Shown: positions 1-7,443 of the stretch, piece by piece
How positions within the stretch are numbered: the stretch's first letter is position 1
Layout: each line of letters begins with the position of its first letter
Origin: a candidate division LCP-89 bacterium
GTDB lineage: Bacteria; Electryoneota; B3-LCP
Length of the DNA stretch: 12,701 nt
Direction: 5' to 3'
NCBI GenBank assembly: GCA_025774735.1
Contig: JALGZU010000046.1
Coordinates: forward strand, 1 to 12,701
Position numbers and translations under genes: made by a program
Notes under the pieces: model-generated
Databases searched by the model: none
Told to the model about the DNA's origin: nothing
Seen by the model: only the letters and a program-made list of their open reading frames with translations

Positions 1-122
1 GCGCCTTGTAACCAGTTGGAGAGCTGGATCTGGTTGGTAGCTAGACCATCCAGATCCGAACCTGCCAGGATCACACGGTCATTGATGGAATAATCGCGGT
101 CGTAGGTAGGATGGCCTGCTCT
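1..122 (-). other. Coding-like minus-strand fragment, probably not native to this locus
   Basis: Read on the minus strand, this stretch is open from position 122 to the window edge. From about position 110 leftwards the translation looks like natural protein: PTYDRDYSINDRV, then ILAGSDLDGLATNQIQ, then LSNWLQG. A stop (complement of 123-125) lies just upstream and there is no start codon, so a whole gene cannot begin here. All three plus-strand frames of 1-109 carry stops and show nothing like the C-terminus of MreC, the protein usually encoded before mreD. I do not recognise the family. The AGSDLDG segment vaguely recalls secreted-peptidase-like proteins, but that is a guess. The simplest reading is that bases 1-~110 were joined to a truncated mreD by chimeric assembly or by a genuine rearrangement. 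Confidence 0.3.
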
Positions 123-571
123 TCATCCTGCTGCAGATTACCCTCCTCGATCTGATATCCATCAAGGGCGTTAGGCCGGACCTCCTCGTGCTGTTCGTCG
201 TCGGCAGAGCCCTGTCGGGTGGCCCCACCGCCGGAATAGCATGGGGTTTTGGCATCGGCCTGCTCATCGATGCCATCAGCGGCACACAGTTGGGTCTGGG
301 CGCCTTCGCTTACACCATGGCGGGTTTCGTCAGCGGTCAATTCTCATCCGAAAAAGGCACCAGCCGCACCCGTTTTATTTCGGCGCTGGCGTTCGGAGCG
401 GTGCTTTCGTTTACCTTCTTCATGTATTTCAAGGAACCGTGGGATCAAATCGGTTGGATGGAACCCTTCCTGCTGCGCGTCCTTCCCGGCGCCTTCTACA
501 CGTGGTTCGTCGGATTGGTTTGGGTGCATTCCCCCTTTGCACATCTAAGAGCCGGTAAGGGACGTGCCTGA
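110..571 (+). CDS. mreD: Rod shape-determining protein MreD, 5' truncated
   Basis: MreD is a small inner-membrane protein that links MreC and MreB to the cell-wall elongation machinery. The frame gives about 153 hydrophobic residues. It opens with GLLFILLQITLLDL and then KGVRPDLLVLFVV, which is the usual first membrane segment and PDLL-type motif of the family. Further hydrophobic segments follow to a stop at 569-571. An in-frame TAG at 107-109 comes just before the homologous sequence, and no ATG, GTG or TTG lies between it and the conserved segment. The GTG at 188 would cut off the first helix. About 10-15 N-terminal residues are therefore missing compared with a normal MreD of about 160-170 residues. 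The last eight bases overlap mrdA, and the order mreD-mrdA-rodA is the standard one, which makes the call secure despite the broken start. Confidence 0.82.
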   Translation, partial: DGLLFILLQITLLDLISIKGVRPDLLVLFVVGRALSGGPTAGIAWGFGIGLLIDAISGTQLGLGAFAYTMAGFVSGQFSSEKGTSRTRFISALAFGAVLSFTFFMYFKEPWDQIGWMEPFLLRVLPGAFYTWFVGLVWVHSPFAHLRAGKGRA

Positions 572-2372
572 TAGCAGCCGACAGTTCCGACTTCGATTCA
601 TGCTCTACGTGAGTCTGATCCTGTTTCTGGGATTGTGGTTCCGGCTCTTCCAACTGCAGATCCTGCAAAGTGAGAAATACCAGGCGAAATCCGAAGCCAA
701 CCGCATTCGCGTCGTTGAGGAGCTTCCCGGCCGCTCCTTGATCTGTGACCGGCGGGGCCGGGTCATCGTCGAAAATCGGCCTTCCTACTCGCTGACCCTC
801 ATCCCTTACGAAGCCCGCCGGCATCAGAGTACCATGGCGGAGCTTGCGCTCATTCTGACCCGTCCGGTGTCCGATCTGGAGGCTGCAATTGCGAAAAACG
901 GCGCGGGGAGCCACCAACCGATAAAACTCGCCCGGGATATCGACTTCCATACGCTGGCGGCTTACAAGGCCAGAGCCCTGGATCTCATCGGCGTGAGCTA
1001 TCAGTTCGAACCCAAACGGTTCTACTCCTACGGCGTCGCACCGCATACGCTCGGATATATTGCCGAGATTTCAGAAGGAGAGAAAAAACGGTTCCCCAAC
1101 CGGGAGACGGGGGACATCGTCGGGAAAAGCGGCATCGAGAGAACCTATGAAGAGCTGCTTGCTGGTCAGAAAGGGTATCACTATGTGATCGTCAACGCCG
1201 TCGGCCAGATCACGGGGGAACTTACCGACAAGTACATCCCGCCGCGCCGCAATGATAACCTCTATCTCACCCTCGACCTGGACCTCCAGCAACTCGCCGA
1301 AGAGCTGCTGGAGGGGCAGCGAGGCGGCATTGTCGCGTTAGATCCCATTTACGGCGAGATTCTCGCCATCGCTTCGGCACCCAGGTATGACCCGGAAGTT
1401 TTCACCGGAGTGCTGCGCAGCAGCGACTGGCAGCGACTGCAAACTGACCCTGAAGTGCCACTCCTCCACCGATCCATCCAGAGTGGCTATCCGCCAGCTT
1501 CAACGTTCAAAATGGTGACCCTTACCGCCGCGCTGGAGGAAGGTCTTATCAGTGAAGAGTACCGGGACAAGTGCACCGGTTCCTATAAATTCGGTAGAGT
1601 CTATCACTGTTTCAACCGGGGCGGCCACGGGGAACTGAATCCCGTCGAAGCCATCGAACAGTCCTGTGATTCCTTCTTCTACCGTTTGGGTCACATCCTC
1701 GGCGTCGGAACCCTGGCTCGTTACATGAGGCTTTACGGCTTCGGAATCCAAACCGGGATCGATATCGAGAACGAGATCGACGGCATCGTGCCGGACAGCA
1801 GCTACCTGAACGAGCGCTACGGCGAAGATAAATGGAGTCCGGGATTAGCCTTGAATATCGCCATCGGCCAGGGAGAATTGCTGGTCACCCCGCTTCAATT
1901 AGCCCAATACTGTGGCATTCTGGCCACCAGCGGCTTGAAGGTCACACCCCACCTTTTGCTGGAGATGCAGCTTAAGGGGGATGAGGTGATCCAGTACAAA
2001 CCCATCACCTCTCGGGTGGACATCTCCCCGGAAACTTTAGATCTGCTGAGGCGTGGGATGCGGCTTGTTCTCAGCGGCGAGAACGGGACCGCTAATTGGC
2101 TCGATGATCCGCGTTGGCCCATGGCGGGCAAGACCGGAACCGGTCAAAACCCGCACGGTGATGACCACGCCCTGTTCATCGGTTTCGCCCCGTTTGAAAA
2201 TCCCAAAATCGCCGTGGCCGTCGTCATCGAAAATGTCGGCTTCGGATCGACCCATGCCGCTCCCATCGCCGTCAAATTGATGCGCCGTTACCTGGAGATT
2301 ATACAGGAGCCGGAGGCTCTTCCGGAAGAAGAACTGACAGGACTTGCCAACCGTACCCATGTGGATTACTGA
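564..2372 (+). CDS. mrdA: Penicillin-binding protein 2 (MrdA), peptidoglycan D,D-transpeptidase
   Basis: This is the class B PBP of the elongasome. It cross-links stem peptides of glycan strands made by RodA, acting in the periplasm from an N-terminal anchor. The 602 residues match the family length. A single membrane segment lies at about residues 11-30. The pedestal region follows, including PGRSLICDRRG near residue 55. The transpeptidase domain has the catalytic motif S313-T-F-K316, the second motif S367-C-D369 (SxD is normal for PBP2) and K523-T-G525. The GTG start at 564 is preceded by a purine-rich TAAGGG and overlaps the mreD stop by eight bases, implying translational coupling. The 3' end overlaps rodA. 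No frameshift or missing catalytic residue is seen. Confidence 0.96.
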   Translation: MPDSSRQFRLRFMLYVSLILFLGLWFRLFQLQILQSEKYQAKSEANRIRVVEELPGRSLICDRRGRVIVENRPSYSLTLIPYEARRHQSTMAELALILTRPVSDLEAAIAKNGAGSHQPIKLARDIDFHTLAAYKARALDLIGVSYQFEPKRFYSYGVAPHTLGYIAEISEGEKKRFPNRETGDIVGKSGIERTYEELLAGQKGYHYVIVNAVGQITGELTDKYIPPRRNDNLYLTLDLDLQQLAEELLEGQRGGIVALDPIYGEILAIASAPRYDPEVFTGVLRSSDWQRLQTDPEVPLLHRSIQSGYPPASTFKMVTLTAALEEGLISEEYRDKCTGSYKFGRVYHCFNRGGHGELNPVEAIEQSCDSFFYRLGHILGVGTLARYMRLYGFGIQTGIDIENEIDGIVPDSSYLNERYGEDKWSPGLALNIAIGQGELLVTPLQLAQYCGILATSGLKVTPHLLLEMQLKGDEVIQYKPITSRVDISPETLDLLRRGMRLVLSGENGTANWLDDPRWPMAGKTGTGQNPHGDDHALFIGFAPFENPKIAVAVVIENVGFGSTHAAPIAVKLMRRYLEIIQEPEALPEEELTGLANRTHVDY

Positions 2373-3588
2373 GAGGCTGAAACAGTACGATTTTCTGATG
2401 TTATTCGGGGTGGTGGCGTTGATCGCCGTCGGCCTGATGATGCTCTATACGGCTACGTCTGGCGAGGAAGGAGGCCAGCCGTACCTCTTCGAAAGACAAC
2501 TTTTATATGCGCTGGCCGGGGTGGTGTTGATGATCTCCGTAGCTGGACTCTCCCCGCGCATCCACTTCACCTTCGCATACCTGTTTTACATTGCCTGCTG
2601 CCTCTTACTTCTGGGGGTGCTGGTCTGGGGGGATTCCGCCAAAGGCGCAGCCCGGTGGATAGACCTCAAGCTCTTCTCCTTTCAGCCATCCGAACCGGCT
2701 AAAATCGCGCTGATAATGGTTTTGGCCAGGCATGTTACCGATAAACGCTATAATCCTCGAAGGCTCGCTCACCTGCTCCGGACCGTGGTCCTCTCCCTGA
2801 TTCCGCTGTTGTTGGTTATGGCTCAGCCTGACCTGGGGACCTCCATCGTATTCGCCGCCATATCTTTGACCGCCATCATCGCGGCGGGGACCCCTTTTCT
2901 GTACCTTTTGGTCCTCATGAGCCCAGTTTTCGCGGTGCTTGCCGCCATTAACACTTACCTTCTGTTAGGCTATTTCACCCTACTGGTCGTCGTCGCCTGG
3001 CGCCTGCAGCTCCGCTTGATGCTGCTGATTCTCCTCGTGCTCGGAAATTTGAGTATCAATCTCGCCGCGCCTCAGATATGGAATCAATTGAAACCTTACC
3101 AGAGAACCCGGTTGATCTCCTTCTTTAATCCGGAAGTTGATCCTCAGGGATCCGGGTACCAGGTCATTCAATCCAAAGTGGCCATTGGTTCCGGCGGATT
3201 TGGCGGAAAGGGATTGGGGAAAGGAAGTCAGACGCAGTTGAAATTCCTTCCCGAACAGCATACCGATTTCATCTTCTCGGTCGTTGGTGAAGAACTGGGA
3301 CTGGTGGGGGCGACCTTGGTTTTAGCTCTTCTTCTCCTGGTTATCAGTCGGGGTTACCTTGCCGCTCTCCGATCGAAGGGTTTCTACAGTGCCCTGGTCT
3401 GTCTCGGGCTGAGCACGGTGATTACGACCCACGCCGTCATCAACATCGGGATGGCCGTCGGATTGATGCCGGTTACCGGCCTGCCTTTGCCCTTCCTGAG
3501 TTACGGCGGATCGTTCCTCTGGACGGTCATGCTCGCCATGGGGTTAATTTTGGGCATACAACGCCGCTGGAAGGAGTATACCCCCTAA
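2359..3588 (+). CDS. rodA: RodA, SEDS-family peptidoglycan glycosyltransferase
   Basis: RodA polymerises lipid II into glycan strands and works with PBP2 in the lateral-wall elongasome. It is a polytopic membrane protein with about ten hydrophobic segments and 409 residues from ATG 2359. SEDS hallmarks are present: GAARWID at about residues 96-102, followed by QPSEPAK; the FLPEQHTDFIF loop whose aspartate (D303 here) is the conserved catalytic residue; and PFLSYGG at 378-384. A TTG at 2344 in the same frame would add five residues. I prefer the ATG because MWITERLKQYD is a typical RodA N-terminus, but neither start has a strong Shine-Dalgarno sequence. It overlaps the mrdA 3' end by 14 bases, so coupled translation is likely. 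No clear intrinsic terminator follows before the next gene. Confidence 0.95.
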   Translation: MWITERLKQYDFLMLFGVVALIAVGLMMLYTATSGEEGGQPYLFERQLLYALAGVVLMISVAGLSPRIHFTFAYLFYIACCLLLLGVLVWGDSAKGAARWIDLKLFSFQPSEPAKIALIMVLARHVTDKRYNPRRLAHLLRTVVLSLIPLLLVMAQPDLGTSIVFAAISLTAIIAAGTPFLYLLVLMSPVFAVLAAINTYLLLGYFTLLVVVAWRLQLRLMLLILLVLGNLSINLAAPQIWNQLKPYQRTRLISFFNPEVDPQGSGYQVIQSKVAIGSGGFGGKGLGKGSQTQLKFLPEQHTDFIFSVVGEELGLVGATLVLALLLLVISRGYLAALRSKGFYSALVCLGLSTVITTHAVINIGMAVGLMPVTGLPLPFLSYGGSFLWTVMLAMGLILGIQRRWKEYTP

Positions 3589-3638
3589 GCAGACCAGTTT
3601 TTTCTTGATTTCAGCTTTTTAAATTTAAATATTAGGGT

Positions 3639-4541
3639 ATGTCAAGTGCTGAAGAAATCGAAATCGTCGCCCAGACAGCACTCAGCGACAATATTATTGA
3701 GAAGCTGAAGGAGATCGATAACCTCCCGACTCTCCCCACTGTCTTCTTGAATCTCATGCGACTCACGCGCGATCCCAAGACTTCCATTAAAGAGATCGCC
3801 AAGGTCGTCGAATCCGATCCCGCCATCAGTATCAAGATTTTAAGACTGATTAACTCTGCCTTCTATGGTCTCCCGCGCAAGGTTGATTCCGTACAGCAGG
3901 CGATTGTAATGCTCGGAAACAACACCCTCAAAAACGTGATCATATCTCTGTCCATATTCAAAGTTATGAACGAGGGGCCCGGAGGCAGCGGTTTCGACCG
4001 GGAGGCTTTCTGGAAACACTCCATAACCTGCGGTCTGATCGCGCGTCATCTGAGTGGCCGGCTTGAGTTCCGCCGTGAAGAGGAGGGATTCATCGCCGGG
4101 GTGATTCACGACTTCGGCAAGGTTGTTCTGGACAAGTTCTTCCACGAAGAACTTTCCGAAGTTATCCAGCACGCCTGCGACGAAAAGATTACGTTTTTTC
4201 AGGCCGAACTGGAAGTGTTGGGAACGTCGCATGCCGAGATCGGCGCTTACCTGGCGGAATACTGGCAGCTGCCCGAAAAACTGGTCAGCGTTATTGCACA
4301 TCACCATGCCCTGCCCCTCGACGCTGAATTTTCTGACTTGATCGCTCTCGTTCAATTAGCGGATATGCTCGCCACCAAGTTCCAGCACGAAGGGAGTGAC
4401 GAGGTCATTATTCCCTCCATCGATCCCGAGGTTTGGAAGATATTGAGGATTGAACCGGAAGTACTGGATGAATGGCAGGACGAAGTCAAGGCGGAGATGA
4501 AGAAAAGCCAGGAACTGGAAGATCTGATGTTCAAGCAGTGA
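3639..4541 (+). CDS. HDOD-domain signalling protein
   Basis: HDOD proteins are HD-superfamily relatives that occur in bacterial signalling, motility and stress-response circuits. Their biochemical activity is usually unknown and many are thought to be non-enzymatic scaffolds. The 300 residues are almost entirely one HDOD domain (about 20-225), with LPTLPTVFLNLMRL, the ESDPAISIKILRLINSAFYG block and the AIVMLG segment. HD-type residues are visible at H127, H157-D158 (IHDFGKVVL), H198 and H221-H223, so the metal-site pattern is better kept than in many members. There is no attached receiver, GGDEF or EAL domain. ATG 3639 follows TAGGGT very closely. A weak TTGATT (3605-3610) and AATATT (3628-3633) pair would put transcription start almost on the ATG. 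It sits just after rodA, 50 bases away, and a strong terminator follows it. Any link to cell shape is inference only. Confidence 0.9.
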   Translation: MSSAEEIEIVAQTALSDNIIEKLKEIDNLPTLPTVFLNLMRLTRDPKTSIKEIAKVVESDPAISIKILRLINSAFYGLPRKVDSVQQAIVMLGNNTLKNVIISLSIFKVMNEGPGGSGFDREAFWKHSITCGLIARHLSGRLEFRREEEGFIAGVIHDFGKVVLDKFFHEELSEVIQHACDEKITFFQAELEVLGTSHAEIGAYLAEYWQLPEKLVSVIAHHHALPLDAEFSDLIALVQLADMLATKFQHEGSDEVIIPSIDPEVWKILRIEPEVLDEWQDEVKAEMKKSQELEDLMFKQ

Positions 4542-4562
4542 CATTCATCTCGATATAGACAT

Positions 4563-4597
4563 ACCGCGTTTCGTTGAATGCGAGAGGCGGTTTTTTT
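4563..4597 (+). terminator. Intrinsic terminator after the HDOD gene
   Basis: ACCGC (4563-4567) pairs with GCGGT (4587-4591), and TTTCG (4569-4573) pairs with CGAGA (4581-4585) with one wobble. These enclose a seven-base loop with a G/G mismatch between the two stems. A run of seven T follows (4591-4597). It is 21 bases past the HDOD stop and separates that gene from the aminotransferase. Confidence 0.8.
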
Positions 4598-4632
4598 ATG
4601 TCCTCTTTGATCACCCGTTTGCATTTTTCCCC

Positions 4633-4661
4633 TTGGATATTCATCTTAGAAAGTCTATATT
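4633..4661 (+). promoter_or_regulatory. Sigma-70-like promoter for the class V aminotransferase
   Basis: TTGGAT (4633-4638), a 17-base spacer and TATATT (4656-4661) make a good housekeeping-type promoter. The expected transcription start is near 4668, leaving a leader of about 55 bases. It lies just after the terminator at 4563-4597, so the aminotransferase is probably its own unit. Confidence 0.5.
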
Positions 4662-4722
4662 CGTAACGGGACGATTTGAAATGATCTGAACTGATGGAAT
4701 CTATTTAAGGTTTTCCCGTCGC

Positions 4723-5796
4723 GTGAATGATGAAATCATGAAAAATTTTCTTCCGGGGCCGACGGCGGTTCATGCGGACGTATTGGCCGAATTGGTCCAT
4801 CCAATTAGTGGTCATCACACGACCGAATTCAAAGCCCTTGTGCAATCCCTCAAGCCGGGACTGCAGAATTTGATGGGAACTGTACAGGTCGTGTTTACCC
4901 TCACCTGCACGGCTTCCGCCGCTATGGAGGCCGCGCTATGCAACGCTGGAGGCCACAAAATCCTGGTCGTCTCGAACGGCGCTTTCGGAGAACGCTGGCT
5001 CCAGATGGCACGGTCGTTGGGATTGGCCGCCGATGGTCTCATTCTCGGATGGGGGCTCCCTTTACCCATTCATGAAGTGCGCCGGGTCCTCGATCAGGTG
5101 GGCTACGACACTCTGGTGATGGTGCACGGAGAATCATCTACGGGTATGCTGAATCCCCTCGAACCGGTCCGTGATCTGCTCGTGGCCCGGCCTAACGTCC
5201 TCTGGATCCTTGATGCCGTGGCGACCCTGGGCGGCGTGCCGGTTTCGATGGATGAGGATCGCATCGACGTGCTGGTGGGTGCGTCTCAAAAATGCCTGGC
5301 GTTGCCTCCGGGGATCACCCCGGTGGGGGTTTCAGAACAGGCTTTGCGCCGTAGCCGGACCGCGAAGAGGAAGGGGTACGCCTATGATTTCACCCTCTGG
5401 GAAGAATGCTGGCAACGGAATCAAACGGTTGCCACGCCGGCGATCCCGCAATTACGGGCGCTCAAGCTTCAACTCGAACGCATGCAGACTGAAACCCTTG
5501 AAGCTCGCTGGAGACGGCACGCCGGAATGCTGAATCTGACAACCAGCTGGGCCGAACGGAATGGCTTGGTGCCATTTCCCCCCGAAGGTTACCGACTTCC
5601 TTCCGTCAGTTGCCTGCACTTCGAGCATAACGGTGATACGTATGGTATTGTTGAGCAGCTCAGGGAGAGGGGATATCTGATTGATGACGGTTATGGGAAG
5701 TTGAAAGGTCGCACGCTGCGGATTGGGCATATGGGAGAGTGGACGGAGGAGGAACTGGCTGGTTTGTTGACGGCGCTGGAGGAGCTTCTGGAGTGA
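4723..5796 (+). CDS. Class V PLP aminotransferase (serine-pyruvate / alanine-glyoxylate type)
   Basis: A fold-type I, PLP-dependent cytosolic aminotransferase of the family that contains serine-pyruvate, serine-glyoxylate, alanine-glyoxylate and 2-aminoethylphosphonate aminotransferases. The N-terminus carries the usual LPGPTAV, followed by HHTTEFKAL. D164 (ILDAVATLGG) should bind the pyridine nitrogen. K190 in GASQKCLALPPG is the Schiff-base lysine. R333 in RIGHMG is the carboxylate-binding arginine. At 357 residues it is near the family length of 360-390. The GTG at 4723 has AAGG 12 bases upstream. ATG 4738 (MKNFLPGPT) fits the family N-terminus better but lacks a visible Shine-Dalgarno, so the start is uncertain by five codons. 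The amino donor cannot be decided from sequence. No serA or phosphonate gene is adjacent to point to a pathway. Confidence 0.88.
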   Translation: MNDEIMKNFLPGPTAVHADVLAELVHPISGHHTTEFKALVQSLKPGLQNLMGTVQVVFTLTCTASAAMEAALCNAGGHKILVVSNGAFGERWLQMARSLGLAADGLILGWGLPLPIHEVRRVLDQVGYDTLVMVHGESSTGMLNPLEPVRDLLVARPNVLWILDAVATLGGVPVSMDEDRIDVLVGASQKCLALPPGITPVGVSEQALRRSRTAKRKGYAYDFTLWEECWQRNQTVATPAIPQLRALKLQLERMQTETLEARWRRHAGMLNLTTSWAERNGLVPFPPEGYRLPSVSCLHFEHNGDTYGIVEQLRERGYLIDDGYGKLKGRTLRIGHMGEWTEEELAGLLTALEELLE

Positions 5797-5802
5797 GCAT
5801 AT

Positions 5803-5832
5803 AAAAACCGGCTGCCTTGGCAGACAGCCGGT
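5803..5832 (-). terminator. Intrinsic terminator of rpmB (minus strand)
   Basis: ACCGGCTG (5807-5814) and CAGCCGGT (5825-5832) form a perfect eight-base stem with a ten-base loop. The A run at 5803-5807 becomes the T tract on the minus strand. There is no T tract on the plus side, so it serves rpmB, although it sits only about ten bases past the convergent aminotransferase stop. Confidence 0.8.
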
Positions 5833-5854
5833 CGAGAATTCGAGACTGGTACTC

Positions 5855-6046
5855 TCAGGCGACTTTCTGGATCTTGCCCGCCTGGATGCAGGATGTACAG
5901 ACCCTTATCCGCTGAACCCGCCCGTCACGGATTACCCGCACCCGCTGTAGGTTTGGGAGCCAGCGGCGCTTGTTCAGATTATGAGCGTGACTCTGTGAAT
6001 ACCCGACCATAGGTTTTTTTCCGCAAATTTCGCAAATTTTTGACAT
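5855..6046 (-). CDS. rpmB: 50S ribosomal protein bL28, zinc-binding type
   Basis: bL28 is a small basic protein of the large ribosomal subunit. The 63 residues show the full family pattern: [11 protein letters not shown] at the N-terminus, [16 protein letters not shown] in the middle and [13 protein letters not shown] at the end. Two cysteine pairs (C5/C8 and C50/C53) mark the zinc-binding (C+) form; zinc-free paralogues lack them. The ATG at 6044-6046 (complement) has AGGA just upstream. It is transcribed alone, convergent with the aminotransferase and divergent from the bifunctional nuclease gene, with its own promoter and terminator. rpmB is often found alone or with rpmG; rpmG is not in this window. 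Confidence 0.96.
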   Translation of the reverse strand: MSKICEICGKKPMVGYSQSHAHNLNKRRWLPNLQRVRVIRDGRVQRIRVCTSCIQAGKIQKVA

Positions 6047-6081
6047 CGTCCTATCCAGAAAAATTTCAATTTAAGATCAAA

Positions 6082-6110
6082 AATATATATAATATTCTCC
6101 CCGTGTGCAA
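6082..6110 (-). promoter_or_regulatory. rpmB: Sigma-70-like promoter for rpmB
   Basis: On the minus strand, TTGCAC (complement of 6105-6110), a 17-base spacer and TATATT (complement of 6082-6087) lie about 40 bases upstream of the rpmB ATG. The expected start is near 6075. Confidence 0.5.
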
Positions 6111-6185
6111 GGTAAATTTTGTGAATTTATCATTCCATAGTACGCATCTTCTTCCTATATTTCTTAAATTTGTCGTCTGATATGC

Positions 6186-6215
6186 TTGACAACGGCGCAT
6201 TTTTTATTATATTAT
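6186..6215 (+). promoter_or_regulatory. Sigma-70-like promoter for the bifunctional nuclease gene
   Basis: A perfect TTGACA (6186-6191) is followed after 18 bases by TATTAT (6210-6215). The predicted start is near 6222, which gives a leader of about 34 bases ending in the Shine-Dalgarno GAGG before ATG 6256. Confidence 0.6.
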
Positions 6216-6255
6216 AGCATGGGCACTGGTTTTGCCGAAACATTGTGAGGCCTGA

Positions 6256-6801
6256 ATGATACCGGTGGAAGTCACAGGAGTTTCCGTCTGTCCACCTTAC
6301 CAGGGATACGTGGTGATCTTACGGGAAGGGGATGGCAAGCGCTGGCTACCCATCTTCATCGGGGCAGCGGAGGCGCAGGCGATCTCATTACTTCTGCAGG
6401 ACATGAGCTATTCACGCCCCTTGACCTTCGATCTTTTTTATAACCTCCTCGGCGCAGCCGAAGCCCAGGTGCAGAGTATTACCATCACGGACCTGAAGGA
6501 CAATACCTTCTACGCGCTCGTGGACATGATTACCGCCGCCGGAAGCGTCAGGATCGACGCCCGTCCGTCCGATGCCATCGCCCTGGCCCTGCGCTCCAAG
6601 GTGCCGATCCTGGTTGCTGAAAAGGTGATGGACTCTGCCGGAGTCACAGGAGATCGCGCCAAAAGTCAGATCAGCAACCTCGATAGAATTGCGGAACTGA
6701 CCCTTCAGCTTAAATCAGCCATCGAAGCCGAAAGCTACGAGGAAGCCGCCCGCCTGAGAGACCGTATCCGCGAGCTGGAGAGGAAGGAAAATCTGCGTTA
6801 G
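6256..6801 (+). CDS. Bifunctional nuclease family protein (DUF151) with C-terminal UVR motif
   Basis: The first 135 or so residues match the bifunctional nuclease (BFN/DUF151) domain: the GYVVILREGDGKRWLPIFIG strand pattern, then AEAQAISLLL and the signature RPSDAIALALR (RPSDA at 103-107). Plant and bacterial members are reported to have DNase and RNase activity. Residues about 150-180 form a charged helical hairpin, AIEAESYEEAARLRDRIREL, which is a UVR motif like those of UvrB/UvrC and some Clp ATPase adaptors. It usually mediates protein-protein contact. This BFN-UVR fusion is known in several phyla. ATG 6256 has GAGG at a good distance and a strong upstream promoter. A terminator follows, so it is probably monocistronic. 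The true substrate is unknown. Confidence 0.9.
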   Translation: MIPVEVTGVSVCPPYQGYVVILREGDGKRWLPIFIGAAEAQAISLLLQDMSYSRPLTFDLFYNLLGAAEAQVQSITITDLKDNTFYALVDMITAAGSVRIDARPSDAIALALRSKVPILVAEKVMDSAGVTGDRAKSQISNLDRIAELTLQLKSAIEAESYEEAARLRDRIRELERKENLR

Positions 6802-6834
6802 CCGGCAAACGGAACAGGATAGATTTTAGGTTTT

Positions 6835-6866
6835 GGATCATTTCCCACCCTGAGATGATCCTTTTT
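6835..6866 (+). terminator. Intrinsic terminator after the bifunctional nuclease gene
   Basis: GGATCATTTC (6835-6844) pairs with GAGATGATCC (6852-6861), ten base pairs with one G-T wobble, around the loop CCACCCT. TTTTT (6862-6866) follows. It lies 33 bases past the stop codon. Confidence 0.85.
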
Positions 6867-6981
6867 AATATTCGCTCTCGCATCCCTGACTTTAGCTCCG
6901 CACTGAACTTCACATACTGGGATTCCATCGCTACAGATCTTCTCGGGATCGATTCAATGTACTTATGGAGGAGAACCGTTC

Positions 6982-7356
6982 ATGGCTGAAAACGACTCAA
7001 TCGACAAACATTCGCTCCTGTTCATGGGGCTGGTGACTTCATTTCAACAAAACGCGCTGGCATCGCTCGGTAAATTGGTTGACCCCACTACGGGAAAAAC
7101 GGAAGTCAATCTGCCGGGAGCCGCCGCCTATATCGACCTGTTGGACATGCTGTCGGCCAAAACCAGCGGAAATCTTTCGGCGGACGAAACCAGTACCGTT
7201 GAACAGATCCTCAGTCATCTCAAGCTGAACTACGTCGAAGAGCTGAACAAACCCAAGCCCGAGACGAATGAGAAGACGACCTCAGATGCTCCTCCGGATG
7301 CCGAGCCGGAGGGAACCGCACCACCCGAAGAGTCGAACGATAAGGCGGAAAGTTAA
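6982..7356 (+). CDS. DUF1844 domain protein
   Basis: A conserved small protein of unknown function. Residues about 10-85 match the DUF1844 pattern: FMGLVTSFQQNALASLGKL, then a short spacer, then NLPGAAAYIDLLDMLSAKT and a helical segment ending in LKLNYVEELNK. The last 35 residues are a proline-, glutamate- and threonine-rich tail that is probably disordered. There is no signal peptide or membrane segment, so it is likely cytosolic. ATG 6982 is preceded by a strong Shine-Dalgarno, GGAGGAG. A possible but weak promoter is TTCACA (6909-6914) with TACAGA (6932-6937). The gene sits directly upstream of dusB and larB with 87 bases between, so read-through into them is possible. Confidence 0.85.
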   Translation: MAENDSIDKHSLLFMGLVTSFQQNALASLGKLVDPTTGKTEVNLPGAAAYIDLLDMLSAKTSGNLSADETSTVEQILSHLKLNYVEELNKPKPETNEKTTSDAPPDAEPEGTAPPEESNDKAES

Positions 7357-7407
7357 TTCGCTACAGGCCGCAGATCCGGCGAAGACTTGGATTTGAACAA
7401 AAAAGCA

Positions 7408-7436
7408 TTGCAACTCTCAAGCTCACCCTGTATATT
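7408..7436 (+). promoter_or_regulatory. dusB: Sigma-70-like promoter abutting dusB
   Basis: TTGCAA (7408-7413), a 17-base spacer and TATATT (7431-7436). The -10 box ends seven bases before ATG 7444, so transcription would start on or next to the start codon. No Shine-Dalgarno sequence precedes that ATG, so a leaderless mRNA is plausible. Confidence 0.45.
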
Positions 7437-7443
7437 GCCTCCG

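Larger units (their letters stand above)
6047..6255. promoter_or_regulatory. AT-rich divergent intergenic region between rpmB and the nuclease gene
   Basis: These 209 bases are far more AT-rich than the flanking genes and hold outward-facing promoters for both neighbours. A short inverted repeat, TAAATT (6113-6118) and AATTTA (6124-6129), lies just upstream of the rpmB -35 box and could be an UP-like element or an operator. I see no ORF or RNA gene here. Confidence 0.6.

Noticed and set aside
71..340. Minus-strand ORF of 89 codons across the mreD region
   Set aside because: It lies antisense to clear mreD homology from 116 on, and its composition is not protein-like. The other minus frame of 1-110 reads better.
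429..1046. Long minus-strand ORF of 205 codons
   Set aside because: It is antisense to mreD and mrdA, which are certain, and shows no family pattern.
6867..6981. Possible small gene or RNA between the nuclease terminator and the DUF1844 gene
   Set aside because: No credible ORF or strong structure is visible; only the Shine-Dalgarno and a weak promoter candidate are present.
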